Part shown: piece after piece, positions 6,666 to 14,252 of the stretch
Layout: every line of letters begins with the position of its first letter
Position numbering within the stretch: position 1 is the first letter of the stretch
Assembly (NCBI GenBank): GCA_013813135.1
Contig: JACCSF010000038.1
Span: 1-18,988 of the forward strand
Length of the DNA stretch: 18,988 nucleotides
Direction of reading: 5' to 3'
Source of the DNA: Thermoleophilaceae bacterium
GTDB taxonomy: Bacteria; Actinomycetota; Thermoleophilia; Solirubrobacterales; Thermoleophilaceae
The notes under the pieces: generated by a model
Seen by the model: the letters and a program-made list of their open reading frames with translations, nothing else
What the model was told of the DNA's origin: nothing
Database searches by the model: none
Program-made: the position numbers and the translations under genes

Positions 6666-7734
6666 TCAGATGGAGCGCAAGAGGCCTGACAAAGACGCCC
6701 AGAGCGGCTCCGGGCTGCTCGACCGGCTCGAGCGCGGGCCGGTGATCTGCGCTGAGGGCTACCTGTTCGAGCTCGAGCGGCGCGGCTATCTCCAGGCGGG
6801 CGGGTTCGTTCCTGAGGTCCTGCTTGACAATCCCGAGAAGGTGACCGAGCTGCACCGGGAATTCGTCCACGCCGGTTCGGATGTCGTCGAGGCCTTCACC
6901 TACTACGCGCACCGGGAGAAGCTGCGCCTGATCGGCAAGGAAGAGCTGCTCGAGCAGATCAACCGCCAGGCCCTCGAGCTCGCTCGAGAAGTAGCGCGCG
7001 AGAGCGGCACCCTCTTTGCCGGGGACGTCTGCAACACGAACGTCTACACCGGTGAAGGGTCGGGCGACACCGTCCGGGCCATGTTCGAAGAGCAGGTCGG
7101 CTGGGCGGTCGATGCCGGCGTCGACTTCGTCATCGGCGAGACTTTCTCGTGGGGCGGCGAGGCGATCGTGGCGACCCAGGTGATCAAGGATGCGGGCCTT
7201 CCGGCTGTCGTGACCCTGGCGATGCACCGGCATCCCCAGACGCGCGAGGGCTGGTCCGCTGAGGAGACGTGTCAGCGGCTCAAGGACGCCGGCGCCGACG
7301 TGGTCGGTCTCAACTGCAGCCGGGGACCGAAGACGATGATGCCGCTGCTCGAGCGCCTTCGCAAGGCGGTGCCGGGGCACCTGGCGGCGCTACCTGTGCC
7401 CTATCGCACCCACGACGACGAGGCGAGCTTCCAGTCCCTGACCGACCCCGACACCGATTCGCTCCCCGACGACAGGCCGTTTCCCACGGCGCTCGATCCC
7501 TTCACCTGCAGCCGGTACGAGATCGCTGACTTCGCCCGGGCCGCCGACGAGCTTGGTGTGCGCTACCTCGGGGTTTGCTGCGGCGCCGCCCCCCATCACA
7601 TTCGCAGCATGGCCGAGGCGCTGGGCAGGACGCCGCCGGCGAGCCGCTATTCGGCCGATATGTCGAAGCACGCCTACTTCGGCACGGACGCCACGCTCAA
7701 GGAGGAGTATCGCGCCTACGCGGAAGAGCTTTGA
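6658..7734 (+). CDS. Betaine-homocysteine S-methyltransferase-like protein (Zn/homocysteine-binding family)
   Basis: A 358-residue homocysteine S-methyltransferase-domain protein. The zinc triad is present: Cys220 in VVGLNCSRGP and the paired Cys307-Cys308 in LGVCCGAAPHHI. The N-terminal half matches the betaine-homocysteine methyltransferase branch: CAEGYLFELERRGYL, then VVEAFTYYAHREKLR and the NR-x-ALELAREVA helix. This branch moves a methyl group from glycine betaine or another onium donor such as a dimethylsulfonium to homocysteine, giving methionine. There is no cobalamin domain, so it does not resemble MetH. ATG 6658 lies inside the IclR gene with AGGGAG just upstream; ATG 6670 is an alternative with similar support. 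Lying upstream of an OpuC/ProU-type importer, it points to demethylation of an imported onium compound. Methionine salvage from S-methylmethionine is the main alternative. Confidence 0.82.
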   Translation: MTDQMERKRPDKDAQSGSGLLDRLERGPVICAEGYLFELERRGYLQAGGFVPEVLLDNPEKVTELHREFVHAGSDVVEAFTYYAHREKLRLIGKEELLEQINRQALELAREVARESGTLFAGDVCNTNVYTGEGSGDTVRAMFEEQVGWAVDAGVDFVIGETFSWGGEAIVATQVIKDAGLPAVVTLAMHRHPQTREGWSAEETCQRLKDAGADVVGLNCSRGPKTMMPLLERLRKAVPGHLAALPVPYRTHDDEASFQSLTDPDTDSLPDDRPFPTALDPFTCSRYEIADFARAADELGVRYLGVCCGAAPHHIRSMAEALGRTPPASRYSADMSKHAYFGTDATLKEEYRAYAEEL

Positions 7735-7741
7735 CGCCGCC

Positions 7742-8617
7742 GTGACCCCCGCCACGGATATCACCGACGGACGGCCGCGCGACCCGACCGTGCGCGTAAC
7801 GCTCGCGCAGATCGACTGCGCGCTGGGGGACATCGCCGAGAACATGCGGCGAGTCCGTGAGGCGCTGCGAGAAGCCGCAGCCGAGGCCGCCGACCTCGTC
7901 GTCTTTCCCGAGCTGACGCTCACCGGCTACTCGCTCGGACAGGTTCAAGAAGACGTCTCGAGGGCGGTGAACGATGAGGAGATAGTCGAGCTCGCAAGAG
8001 AGACCTCCGACATGGGCTGCGTGGTCGGCTTCGCTGAGGCGGGACGGGTGCACACCTACAACAGCGTCGTGTACCTCGAGGGAGGTCAGGTCCGCCACGT
8101 GCATCGCAAGCTCTACCTTCCGACCTACGACATCTGGGAGGAGCGCAAGCACTTCACGCCGGGCGATGCCATGCGCGCTTTCGACACTCCCAGCGGACCG
8201 ATGGCCGTTCTCCTTTGCAGCGACGCCTGGCAGCCGGCCCTCGCCGTGCTGGCCGTTCAGGACGGCGCGCGGGTGCTGATCGTGCCCGCCAACAGCACCG
8301 GGAGACGGTCCAACATCGAGTCCGAGTGGCATGACATCAACCGTTTCTATGCGCGCATGCTCGAGTGCTACGTGGTGTTCGTGAACCGCGTCGGCGAGGA
8401 GGGACCGCTTCCCTTCTGGGGAGGCTCGCACGTCTACGATCCGTGGGGCGAGCTGGTGGCCGAGGCCCCCCTCGACGAGCCGGCGCTCGTCACCGTCGAG
8501 CTCGACCTCGCGAACGTTCGCCGGCGCCGGCGCGAGATGCCGCTCGTCAAGGAGGCGCGGCTGGGTCTGCTCAACCGCGAGTTGGAGCGCCTCGTCGCCG
8601 AGGGTGGAGACCTGTAG
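7742..8617 (+). CDS. Nitrilase superfamily carbon-nitrogen hydrolase
   Basis: A 291-residue enzyme with the full catalytic triad of the nitrilase superfamily: Glu57 in FPELTLTGYS, Lys123 in HRKLYLPTYDIWEE and Cys159 in LLCSDAWQP. HRKLYLP and the later YDPWGELVAEAP are typical of the amidase and carbamoylase branches rather than of true nitrilases. It would hydrolyse an amide, carbamoyl or acyl-amine bond; the substrate is unknown. GTG 7742 lies seven bases after the methyltransferase stop and just before the conserved VRVTLAQIDCALGD strand. Upstream codons in the same frame belong to the methyltransferase region. Its place between the methyltransferase and the acyl-CoA dehydrogenase suggests that it removes an amide or releases ammonia from a pathway compound, or supplies the free acid for the ligase two genes downstream. 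Confidence 0.85.
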   Translation: MTPATDITDGRPRDPTVRVTLAQIDCALGDIAENMRRVREALREAAAEAADLVVFPELTLTGYSLGQVQEDVSRAVNDEEIVELARETSDMGCVVGFAEAGRVHTYNSVVYLEGGQVRHVHRKLYLPTYDIWEERKHFTPGDAMRAFDTPSGPMAVLLCSDAWQPALAVLAVQDGARVLIVPANSTGRRSNIESEWHDINRFYARMLECYVVFVNRVGEEGPLPFWGGSHVYDPWGELVAEAPLDEPALVTVELDLANVRRRRREMPLVKEARLGLLNRELERLVAEGGDL

Positions 8618-8637
8618 CTCCCGAACCTGGCGAAGGC

Positions 8638-9831
8638 GTGCGGGACTTCCTCCTAAGCGATGAGGATCGAGCGTTTCGAAGCGAGGTCAGGGACTTCCTG
8701 GCCCGTGAGCTCGTCCCGCGCGCCCCGGCTATCGAGATCGAAGAGGATTGGGAGGCGGTCAGGGCGGCGGTGCGCGCTCTGGGCGAGAGCGGTTACCTGA
8801 CGCTGATGTTCCCCGACCTGTACCGGGGAGACCTCAGCAAACCGGGCCTGACCCACGCCGCCCTCCTCTCGGAAGAGGCGGCCTCGGTCAACTACGCGTT
8901 CGAGACCACGATCGCCACCGCGCTCAGCTGCGCCTTTCCGCTGTACCGCGAGGCCGTGCCCGCGTTGCGAGAGCGCTATCTGGCCCCCATCGTGGAGGGG
9001 CGCGAGATCGGGGCGATCTGCGTCACCGAGCCCGAGGCGGGCTCCGACACATCCGCCATGAGCACGCGCATCGAGTATGACGCGGAGCGCGACGAGTGGT
9101 CGATCAACGGGTTCAAGCGCTACATCTCGAACGCCTCTGTAGCCGACGTCTACATCGTCTACGGGATCAGCGATCCGGACGTGCCGGCCCAGCGGGGGAT
9201 GAGCGCCGTGGCCGTGCCGGCGGGAACTCCGGGACTCGGCTTTCCGCGCCCGTACCACCTGATTGGCCGGCGTGGCTGCAAGGTGGGGGAGGTCGAGTTT
9301 CGCGATTGCCGGGTCCCGGGCGACCATCTGCTTGGCGAGCGGGACAAGGGGTTTCGCATCATGCTCGGCATGTTCAACTTCGAGCGCGTGATCCTCGGCG
9401 GGGCCGGTCTCGGCGTGGCGCGCAGCGCGTTCGAGCTCGCCCGCCGGCATGCCCAGCGGCGCGTCGCGTACGGGAGGAAGCTCGGCTCCAAGCAGCTCAT
9501 CTGGGACAAGATCGTCGAAATGAGCTGGCGCATCGACGCCGCCGAGTTGCTGACGTATCGGGCCGCCAAGCTCTTCGATGCCGGCACCCTGACGGCCAAG
9601 GACCTGGTCAAGCCGGCCTCCATGGCCAAGCTGGTGGCTACGCACACCGCCAATGTCTGCGCCGACCAGACCGTGCAGATCCTCGGCGGCGACGGCCTCG
9701 CCAAGGAGTTCGGGCGCGCGGAGCAGATCTACCGTGACGCTCGCGCGCTGACGATCGTCGGCGGCACCAGCGAGATGATGCGGTATCTCATCGCCTCGGC
9801 CGACCTGCCCGAGCTGAAGCCCGACCTGTGA
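8638..9831 (+). CDS. Acyl-CoA dehydrogenase
   Basis: A 397-residue flavoprotein that would introduce an alpha,beta double bond into an acyl-CoA and pass electrons to ETF. CVTEPEAGSD is the flavin and substrate-binding strand, FKRYISNAS follows, and the C-terminal domain has RRVAYGRKLGSKQL and QILGGDGLAKEF. The usual catalytic Glu near the C terminus (YEGT) is absent; the site reads VGGTSEMMRYLI. Instead Glu249 in MFNFERVILGGAG lies where isovaleryl-CoA dehydrogenase has its catalytic base, so the enzyme is probably active with that geometry. I chose GTG 8638, in VRDFLLSDEDRAFRSEVR, because the domain starts there; the frame is open upstream but overlaps the nitrilase. The stop overlaps the ligase start (TGATG). 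Crotonobetainyl-CoA reductase-like and short-chain acyl-CoA roles are both possible. Confidence 0.88.
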   Translation: MRDFLLSDEDRAFRSEVRDFLARELVPRAPAIEIEEDWEAVRAAVRALGESGYLTLMFPDLYRGDLSKPGLTHAALLSEEAASVNYAFETTIATALSCAFPLYREAVPALRERYLAPIVEGREIGAICVTEPEAGSDTSAMSTRIEYDAERDEWSINGFKRYISNASVADVYIVYGISDPDVPAQRGMSAVAVPAGTPGLGFPRPYHLIGRRGCKVGEVEFRDCRVPGDHLLGERDKGFRIMLGMFNFERVILGGAGLGVARSAFELARRHAQRRVAYGRKLGSKQLIWDKIVEMSWRIDAAELLTYRAAKLFDAGTLTAKDLVKPASMAKLVATHTANVCADQTVQILGGDGLAKEFGRAEQIYRDARALTIVGGTSEMMRYLIASADLPELKPDL

Positions 9832-11411
9832 TGTCCATGGCGGCGGGCCACCATACGACAAGTCGCCTGACCATTGCGTCGATGCTGCTGCGAGCGGTCG
9901 AGCGCCACCCCGACCGGGAAGCCATCGTCTACGGCGGACGCCGCTGCACCTACGCGGAATGGAACGCCCGCGTGAACCGCACCGCGCACGCCCTCGCCGA
10001 GCTCGGCGTGCGTCCCTATGACCGTGTGGCGCTGCTGATGCACGCCAACGAGGCGATCGTGACCCTCTACTTCGCCTGCCAGAAGCTCGGAGCGGTGGCG
10101 GTGCCAATGAACTTCCGGCTGTCGACGGGGGAGGTCGCGCACGTTCTGCAGGACTCGGGCGCGCGGCTGCTCGCCTACGAGGGTTCGCTCGCCGAAACGG
10201 CTCTGAGCGCCGCGGGCCGCGTGAAGGGGTTGAGCGGGTTCATCGTCGTCGAGTCGAACGCCTCCGAGGCGGGCCACCACGACTACGAAGCGTTGGCCGG
10301 GAGCGGCAGCAGCCACGACCCCATCATCACCGCCGACGTGACTCCGGAGATGCTGTCGGCCGTCGTGTACACGTCTGGCACGACCGGGCTTGCGAAGGGC
10401 GTGATGCACACGCACGCCAATGACATCGCGATCGCGATGAACTGTGCCCTCGAGTACCAGCTCGGTCCCGAGGACCGCGCTCTGCACATCGCCCCGCTCT
10501 ACCACGTAGGCGGAATGCAGGCGTTCTTCGTTCCGCACGTCCTCGTCGGCGCCACCAACGTGATCCAGTCCCGCTACGAGCCTCGACGCGCCCTGCAGGC
10601 GATCCAGGGGGAACGCGCGACGACCCTGTTCGCCGTGCCCACCCAGATTGCGGCGATGCTGACTCACCCGGAGTTCGAGGCGTTCGACGTCTCCTCGCTT
10701 CAGATGATCACCACCGGCGGCGCCACCCTGGCGGCGACGACCATGGAGCGCGTGCTCAACGGCTTCTGCCCTCGCCTCTACAACGGCTACGGCCTGACCG
10801 AGGCCAGCCTCACCCTGTTGATGAATCCGCGCGACTCGCTGCGCAAGCTCGGTTCGTGCGGCAAGGCCACGCTGCTCAGCGAAACGCGGATCGTCGTCCA
10901 CGATCCCAGCCGCGACGTGCTGCCCGACGAGGAGGTGGTGGGCGAGGACGTCGGCGAGCTGATCGTACGCGGACCGCACAGCACGCCCGGCTATTGGAAC
11001 AACCCCGTCGAAAGCGCCGAGCGGCTGCGCCACGGGTGGCTGTACACCGGCGATCTGTTCTCGCGCGACTCCGAGGGCTATCACTACTTCCACGGCCGCG
11101 CGGACGACATGATCGTCTCCGGCGGCGAGAACATCTACCCCTCCGAGGTAGAGGACGTCCTGCACCGCTGCCCCGGGGTTCGCGAGGCCGTGGTGGTGGG
11201 GATGCCCGACTCCCGTTGGGGCAGCGCAGTTACGGCGTTCGTCGTCCGCAGCAACCCGGCTCTCACCGAAGAGGACATCGACCGCTTCTGTCGCGACAGT
11301 GATCTGCTTGCGCACTTCAAGCGGCCGCGTCGCACCGTATTTGTAGAGGCGCTGCCCACCAATCCGAGCGGCAAGGTGCTGACGCGTGAGCTGATCGCCC
11401 GCTTCGGCTGA
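9831..11411 (+). CDS. Acyl-CoA ligase (AMP-forming, class I adenylate-forming)
   Basis: A 526-residue AMP-binding enzyme that activates a carboxylic acid to its CoA thioester at the cost of ATP. The P-loop is YTSGTTGLAKG at residues 180-190. Next come YNGYGLTEAS (A5), HGWLYTGDL (A7), DMIVSGGENIYPSEVED (A8 hinge) and the catalytic Lys515 in NPSGKVLTREL (A10). Length and motif order match medium-chain and carnitine-type CoA ligases (about 517-550 residues). ATG 9831 shares a base with the dehydrogenase stop; GTG 9828 and ATG 9837 are alternatives. Sitting between the dehydrogenase and an onium-compound importer, it probably activates the acid left after uptake and demethylation. CaiC (betaine-CoA) and DmdB (methylmercaptopropionate-CoA) are functional analogues, but sequence alone cannot choose between them. 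Confidence 0.9.
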   Translation: MSMAAGHHTTSRLTIASMLLRAVERHPDREAIVYGGRRCTYAEWNARVNRTAHALAELGVRPYDRVALLMHANEAIVTLYFACQKLGAVAVPMNFRLSTGEVAHVLQDSGARLLAYEGSLAETALSAAGRVKGLSGFIVVESNASEAGHHDYEALAGSGSSHDPIITADVTPEMLSAVVYTSGTTGLAKGVMHTHANDIAIAMNCALEYQLGPEDRALHIAPLYHVGGMQAFFVPHVLVGATNVIQSRYEPRRALQAIQGERATTLFAVPTQIAAMLTHPEFEAFDVSSLQMITTGGATLAATTMERVLNGFCPRLYNGYGLTEASLTLLMNPRDSLRKLGSCGKATLLSETRIVVHDPSRDVLPDEEVVGEDVGELIVRGPHSTPGYWNNPVESAERLRHGWLYTGDLFSRDSEGYHYFHGRADDMIVSGGENIYPSEVEDVLHRCPGVREAVVVGMPDSRWGSAVTAFVVRSNPALTEEDIDRFCRDSDLLAHFKRPRRTVFVEALPTNPSGKVLTRELIARFG

Positions 11412-11417
11412 GGCGCC

Positions 11418-11446
11418 TTGACATAGCCCATCGCGTTGGCGAGGAT
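11418..11446 (+). promoter_or_regulatory. Possible internal promoter before the importer genes
   Basis: A perfect TTGACA lies at 11418-11423. At 17 bp spacing the -10 position reads GAGGAT (11441-11446), a weak match. The 106-base gap here is the longest within the 5838-15224 block and is where a separate promoter for the importer would be expected. Confidence 0.3.
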
Positions 11447-11455
11447 GCACGCCAA
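11436..11455. promoter_or_regulatory. Inverted repeat TTGGCG-N8-CGCCAA, candidate operator
   Basis: TTGGCG (11436-11441) and CGCCAA (11450-11455) form a perfect palindrome over the putative -10 region. A third half-site, CGCCAA, lies at 11466-11471. It could bind a regulator such as the IclR protein encoded at the head of the block, or act as an RNA hairpin. Confidence 0.35.
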
Positions 11456-11517
11456 GGGGCCGACACGCCAATCGCCGGCCCGAAGCGGAGGGAGAGAGGG
11501 GTGGCGACCCGAGGTTT

Positions 11518-12168
11518 GTGAGCAAGTTCCTCGACTACCTGGAATTTCGCCAAGACCACCTGACCGAGCTCGCTATCGAGCACGCTCAGGTGGTGGCCAT
11601 CGCCTTGGTCATCGCCGCGGTCATCGGCATTTCGACCGGTATCGCCGTCTACCGCAGCGAGCGCGCCACGACCGTGGCCCTCGCGATCGTCGGAACCTTT
11701 CTCACGATTCCCTCCTTCGCCCTGCTGGCCCTCTTCATCCCGATCTTCGGGTTGGGCTACGAGCCGACGGTGGTGGCCCTCGTGATGTACGCCCTGCTGC
11801 CCATCGTCCGCAACACGGTGACCGGCCTGCAGGAGGTCGACCCCGCGGTCGTCGAGTCCGCGCAGGGCATGGGGATGAGTCGGACGCGCCGTCTCATGCG
11901 CATCGAGCTTCCGCTCGCGTGGCCGATCATTCTCACCGGCCTGCGCGTCTCAGCGCTGCTGCTGATCGGGATCGCGGCCATCGCCGCGGCGGTCAATGGG
12001 CCCGGCCTCGGCGAGGACATCTTTTCCGGCCTCGCTCGCATCGGCAGCGCTACGGCGACGAACATGGTCCTGGGCGGTGTCCTTGGTGTGATCGTGCTGG
12101 CGCTCTTGTCTGACCTGTTCTTCCTGCTTCTCGGCAGGCTCACGACCTCGCGAGGTACCCGTGCCTGA
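11518..12168 (+). CDS. Quaternary-amine ABC importer permease (OpuCB/ProW-type), first copy
   Basis: A 216-residue inner-membrane permease with about five hydrophobic helices, the first near residues 24-45. The EAA loop reads ESAQGMGMSRTRRLMRIELP, followed by LAWPIILTGLR. LPIVRNTVTGLQEVDPAVVE just before it is diagnostic of the glycine betaine/carnitine/choline (OpuC, ProW) permeases. Its size matches OpuCB and OpuCD, which work as a heterodimer; the partner is at 13401-14213. GTG 11518 has GAGG three bases upstream; no other in-frame start fits. The stop lies eight bases inside the ATPase gene, so the two are coupled. Confidence 0.88.
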   Translation: MSKFLDYLEFRQDHLTELAIEHAQVVAIALVIAAVIGISTGIAVYRSERATTVALAIVGTFLTIPSFALLALFIPIFGLGYEPTVVALVMYALLPIVRNTVTGLQEVDPAVVESAQGMGMSRTRRLMRIELPLAWPIILTGLRVSALLLIGIAAIAAAVNGPGLGEDIFSGLARIGSATATNMVLGGVLGVIVLALLSDLFFLLLGRLTTSRGTRA

Positions 12169-13387
12169 TCAGTCGTCACAGACCGACGGACAGAAGGTGA
12201 TGATCTCGCTGGAGCACCTGGCCAAGAAGTTCCCCGGTCAGGCGGAGCCGGCGGTGCAGGACCTCTCGATGGACATCCCGGAGGGCGAGATCGTCATCCT
12301 CGTTGGGCCGTCGGGCTGCGGCAAGTCGACGACCATGCGGTTGATCAACCGGCTCATCGAGCCGACCGGAGGCCGAATCGTCCTCGACGGAGAAGACGTG
12401 ACCCGGGTCAACTCGGACGAGCTGCGCAGGCGCATCGGCTACGTCATCCAGCAGATCGGCCTCTTTCCCCACATGACGATCGCGGAGAACATCGCGACCG
12501 TTCCGCGCATGCTGGGCTGGGACCGAAAGCGAGTGGCGGAACGCGTCGACGAGCTGCTCGAGACGGTCAACATGGACCCCGACGAGTACCGGCGCCGCTA
12601 CCCCAAGGAGCTCTCGGGAGGCCAGCAACAGCGGGTCGGAGTCGCGCGCGCGATGGCCGCCGACCCGCCCATCCTGCTCATGGACGAGCCGTTCGGAGCG
12701 ATCGACCCGATCACGCGCGACCGGCTGCAGAACGAGTTCCTGCGAGTCCAGTCGGAGATCAAGAAGACGATCGTCTTCGTCACCCACGACATCGACGAGG
12801 CGGTCAAGATGGGTGACCGCATCGCGGTGCTGCGCCAGGGTTCGGTTATCGCGCAGTACGACACCCCGGAGCGGATCCTCACCAATCCCGCGGACGCCTA
12901 CGTGGAGACCTTCATCGGCTCGGGCGCCGCGCTGAAGGGCCTGACCCTCGCCTACGTCCGAGACGTGGAGCTCGCCGACTGGGCCATCGTGGACAGCAAG
13001 GCGGGGCGTGAGACCATGCGCGAGGCGCTCGAGCACTCGGGCCGGGAGGCCGTGCTGGCCCTGGACGCAGACAGGCGCCCTTCCCGGTGGTACACGGCGC
13101 GCGACCTCGATCGGCCTGAGTCCCTGGACGAGGTCGGGCTTCATGCGACGGCCACCGTGGAATCGAACGCCACCCTGCACGACGCGCTCGACCAGATGCT
13201 GACCTCCCTGACGGGAACGGTCATCGTCGTGGACCGCGACGGGGGCTACCGAGGCGTCGTCGAGCTCGACGCGATCCGCCACCACGTGGACCAGGTTCGC
13301 GCCGCGGCAATCGAGCGCGCCAAGGAGCGGACGAGCGTGCCCGCGAGCGACACCGACGACCCGAGTGCCGTCGAGATGACGCGTTGA
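12161..13387 (+). CDS. Quaternary-amine ABC importer ATPase with C-terminal CBS region (OpuCA/ProV-type)
   Basis: A 408-residue ATP-binding subunit. Walker A is GPSGCGKST at residues 49-57, the Q-loop region is YVIQQIGLFPHMTIAENIA, the signature LSGGQQQRVGVARAMA begins at 151, and Walker B plus the catalytic Glu is ILLMDEP at 171-177. The switch histidine follows in FVTHDIDEA. IGLFPHMTIAENI is typical of the betaine/choline importer branch. After about residue 260 comes a tail of 140 residues with CBS-like strands (TGTVIVVDRDGGYRGVVELD), as in OpuCA, where CBS modules sense ionic strength or nucleotides. Only one CBS motif is clear, so the pair may be degenerate. GTG 12161 overlaps the permease stop by eight bases. 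It powers the importer with the permeases on either side. Confidence 0.9.
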   Translation: MPDQSSQTDGQKVMISLEHLAKKFPGQAEPAVQDLSMDIPEGEIVILVGPSGCGKSTTMRLINRLIEPTGGRIVLDGEDVTRVNSDELRRRIGYVIQQIGLFPHMTIAENIATVPRMLGWDRKRVAERVDELLETVNMDPDEYRRRYPKELSGGQQQRVGVARAMAADPPILLMDEPFGAIDPITRDRLQNEFLRVQSEIKKTIVFVTHDIDEAVKMGDRIAVLRQGSVIAQYDTPERILTNPADAYVETFIGSGAALKGLTLAYVRDVELADWAIVDSKAGRETMREALEHSGREAVLALDADRRPSRWYTARDLDRPESLDEVGLHATATVESNATLHDALDQMLTSLTGTVIVVDRDGGYRGVVELDAIRHHVDQVRAAAIERAKERTSVPASDTDDPSAVEMTR

Positions 13388-13400
13388 AGCCTCGAGCGGC

Positions 13401-14213
13401 ATGAGCACTCCGGAGCAAACTCCGCTCGCCGCCGCCGCGGTCGCGCAGGGAAGGGCTACGATCGTCGAGGCGGACGGCGAGCACGCTCGCCTCGCTCGTC
13501 TCGGGCGCTACCTGATCCAGCCCGCGGTGCTGGTCGTGGCCTGCCTCGCTCTCTTTCTGTGGCTCAACTCGCTCGAGCTCGATTCGATCGAGAAGCGCCG
13601 GATCAACGCGGACTTCATCTCGCAGGCCCTCTGGGAGCAGATCAAGCTTGTTGTGGCCTCGACGTTCTTCGTGGTCGTGATCGCAGTGTCCCTCGGAGTG
13701 GTGGTCACCCGCCCGTGGGCGCGCTTTCTCTCACCCGTCGTACTCGCGGTGGCCAACATCGGGCAGGCTGTGCCGTCCATCGGCCTGCTCGTGATCCTGG
13801 CGCTCGTGTGGGACATCGGCTTTACGCCGGCGCTGGTGGCCTTGGTCGCCTACTCGGTCGTGCCCGTCCTGCGCAACACCATGGTGGGGTTGCAGCAGGT
13901 GGATCGCTCATTGCTCGAGGCCGGCCGGGGCATGGGCATGACGAAGACCGCCGTTCTCGTGCGCATCGAGTTGCCGCTCGCCGTCCCGGTCATCCTGGCC
14001 GGTGTCCGGACGGCGCTGATCATCAACGTCGGCACCGCCACGCTCGCGACCTTCACCGGGGCCGGAGGTCTGGGCGACCTCATAAACAACGGCCTGCGTC
14101 TCGGCCGCCAGCCGGTGATCGTCACCGGCGCGGCGCTCACGGCCATCCTGGCGCTGACCATCGACTGGCTTGCGGGCATCGCCGAGGACGTTCTGAGGCC
14201 CAAAGGCCTGTGA
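13401..14213 (+). CDS. Quaternary-amine ABC importer permease (OpuCD/ProW-type), second copy
   Basis: A 270-residue permease, longer than its partner at 11518 because of an N-terminal extension of about 35 residues, an extra helix (YLIQPAVLVVACLALFLWLN) and a short periplasmic stretch. The core matches the first permease: VVPVLRNTMVGLQQVDRSLL, then the EAA loop EAGRGMGMTKTAVLVRIELP and INVGTATLATFTGAGGLGDL, which is strongly typical of OpuC/ProW permeases. The two permeases would form the membrane channel as a heterodimer. ATG 13401 lies 13 bases after the ATPase stop, without a strong ribosome site. The binding protein follows 39 bases downstream. Confidence 0.88.
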   Translation: MSTPEQTPLAAAAVAQGRATIVEADGEHARLARLGRYLIQPAVLVVACLALFLWLNSLELDSIEKRRINADFISQALWEQIKLVVASTFFVVVIAVSLGVVVTRPWARFLSPVVLAVANIGQAVPSIGLLVILALVWDIGFTPALVALVAYSVVPVLRNTMVGLQQVDRSLLEAGRGMGMTKTAVLVRIELPLAVPVILAGVRTALIINVGTATLATFTGAGGLGDLINNGLRLGRQPVIVTGAALTAILALTIDWLAGIAEDVLRPKGL

Positions 14214-14237
14214 CGACGCCGAGGTATTCAACCCCGT

Positions 14238-14246
14238 AGAGGAGGA
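14238..14246 (+). promoter_or_regulatory. Strong ribosome-binding site of the binding-protein gene
   Basis: AGAGGAGGA, with GGAGG at 14241-14245, ends seven bases before ATG 14253. It is the best Shine-Dalgarno in the window and fits the need for more binding protein than permease. It fixes the start of the lipoprotein gene. Confidence 0.75.
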
Positions 14247-14252
14247 ATCTGC

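Noticed and set aside
8653..10107. A 484-codon minus-strand open frame opposite the acyl-CoA dehydrogenase
   Set aside because: It mirrors the codon structure of the dehydrogenase, with no start context or recognisable domain.
9729..11525. A 598-codon minus-strand open frame opposite the CoA ligase
   Set aside because: It is a GC shadow: the plus-strand ligase has all adenylate-forming motifs, and the antisense product resembles nothing.
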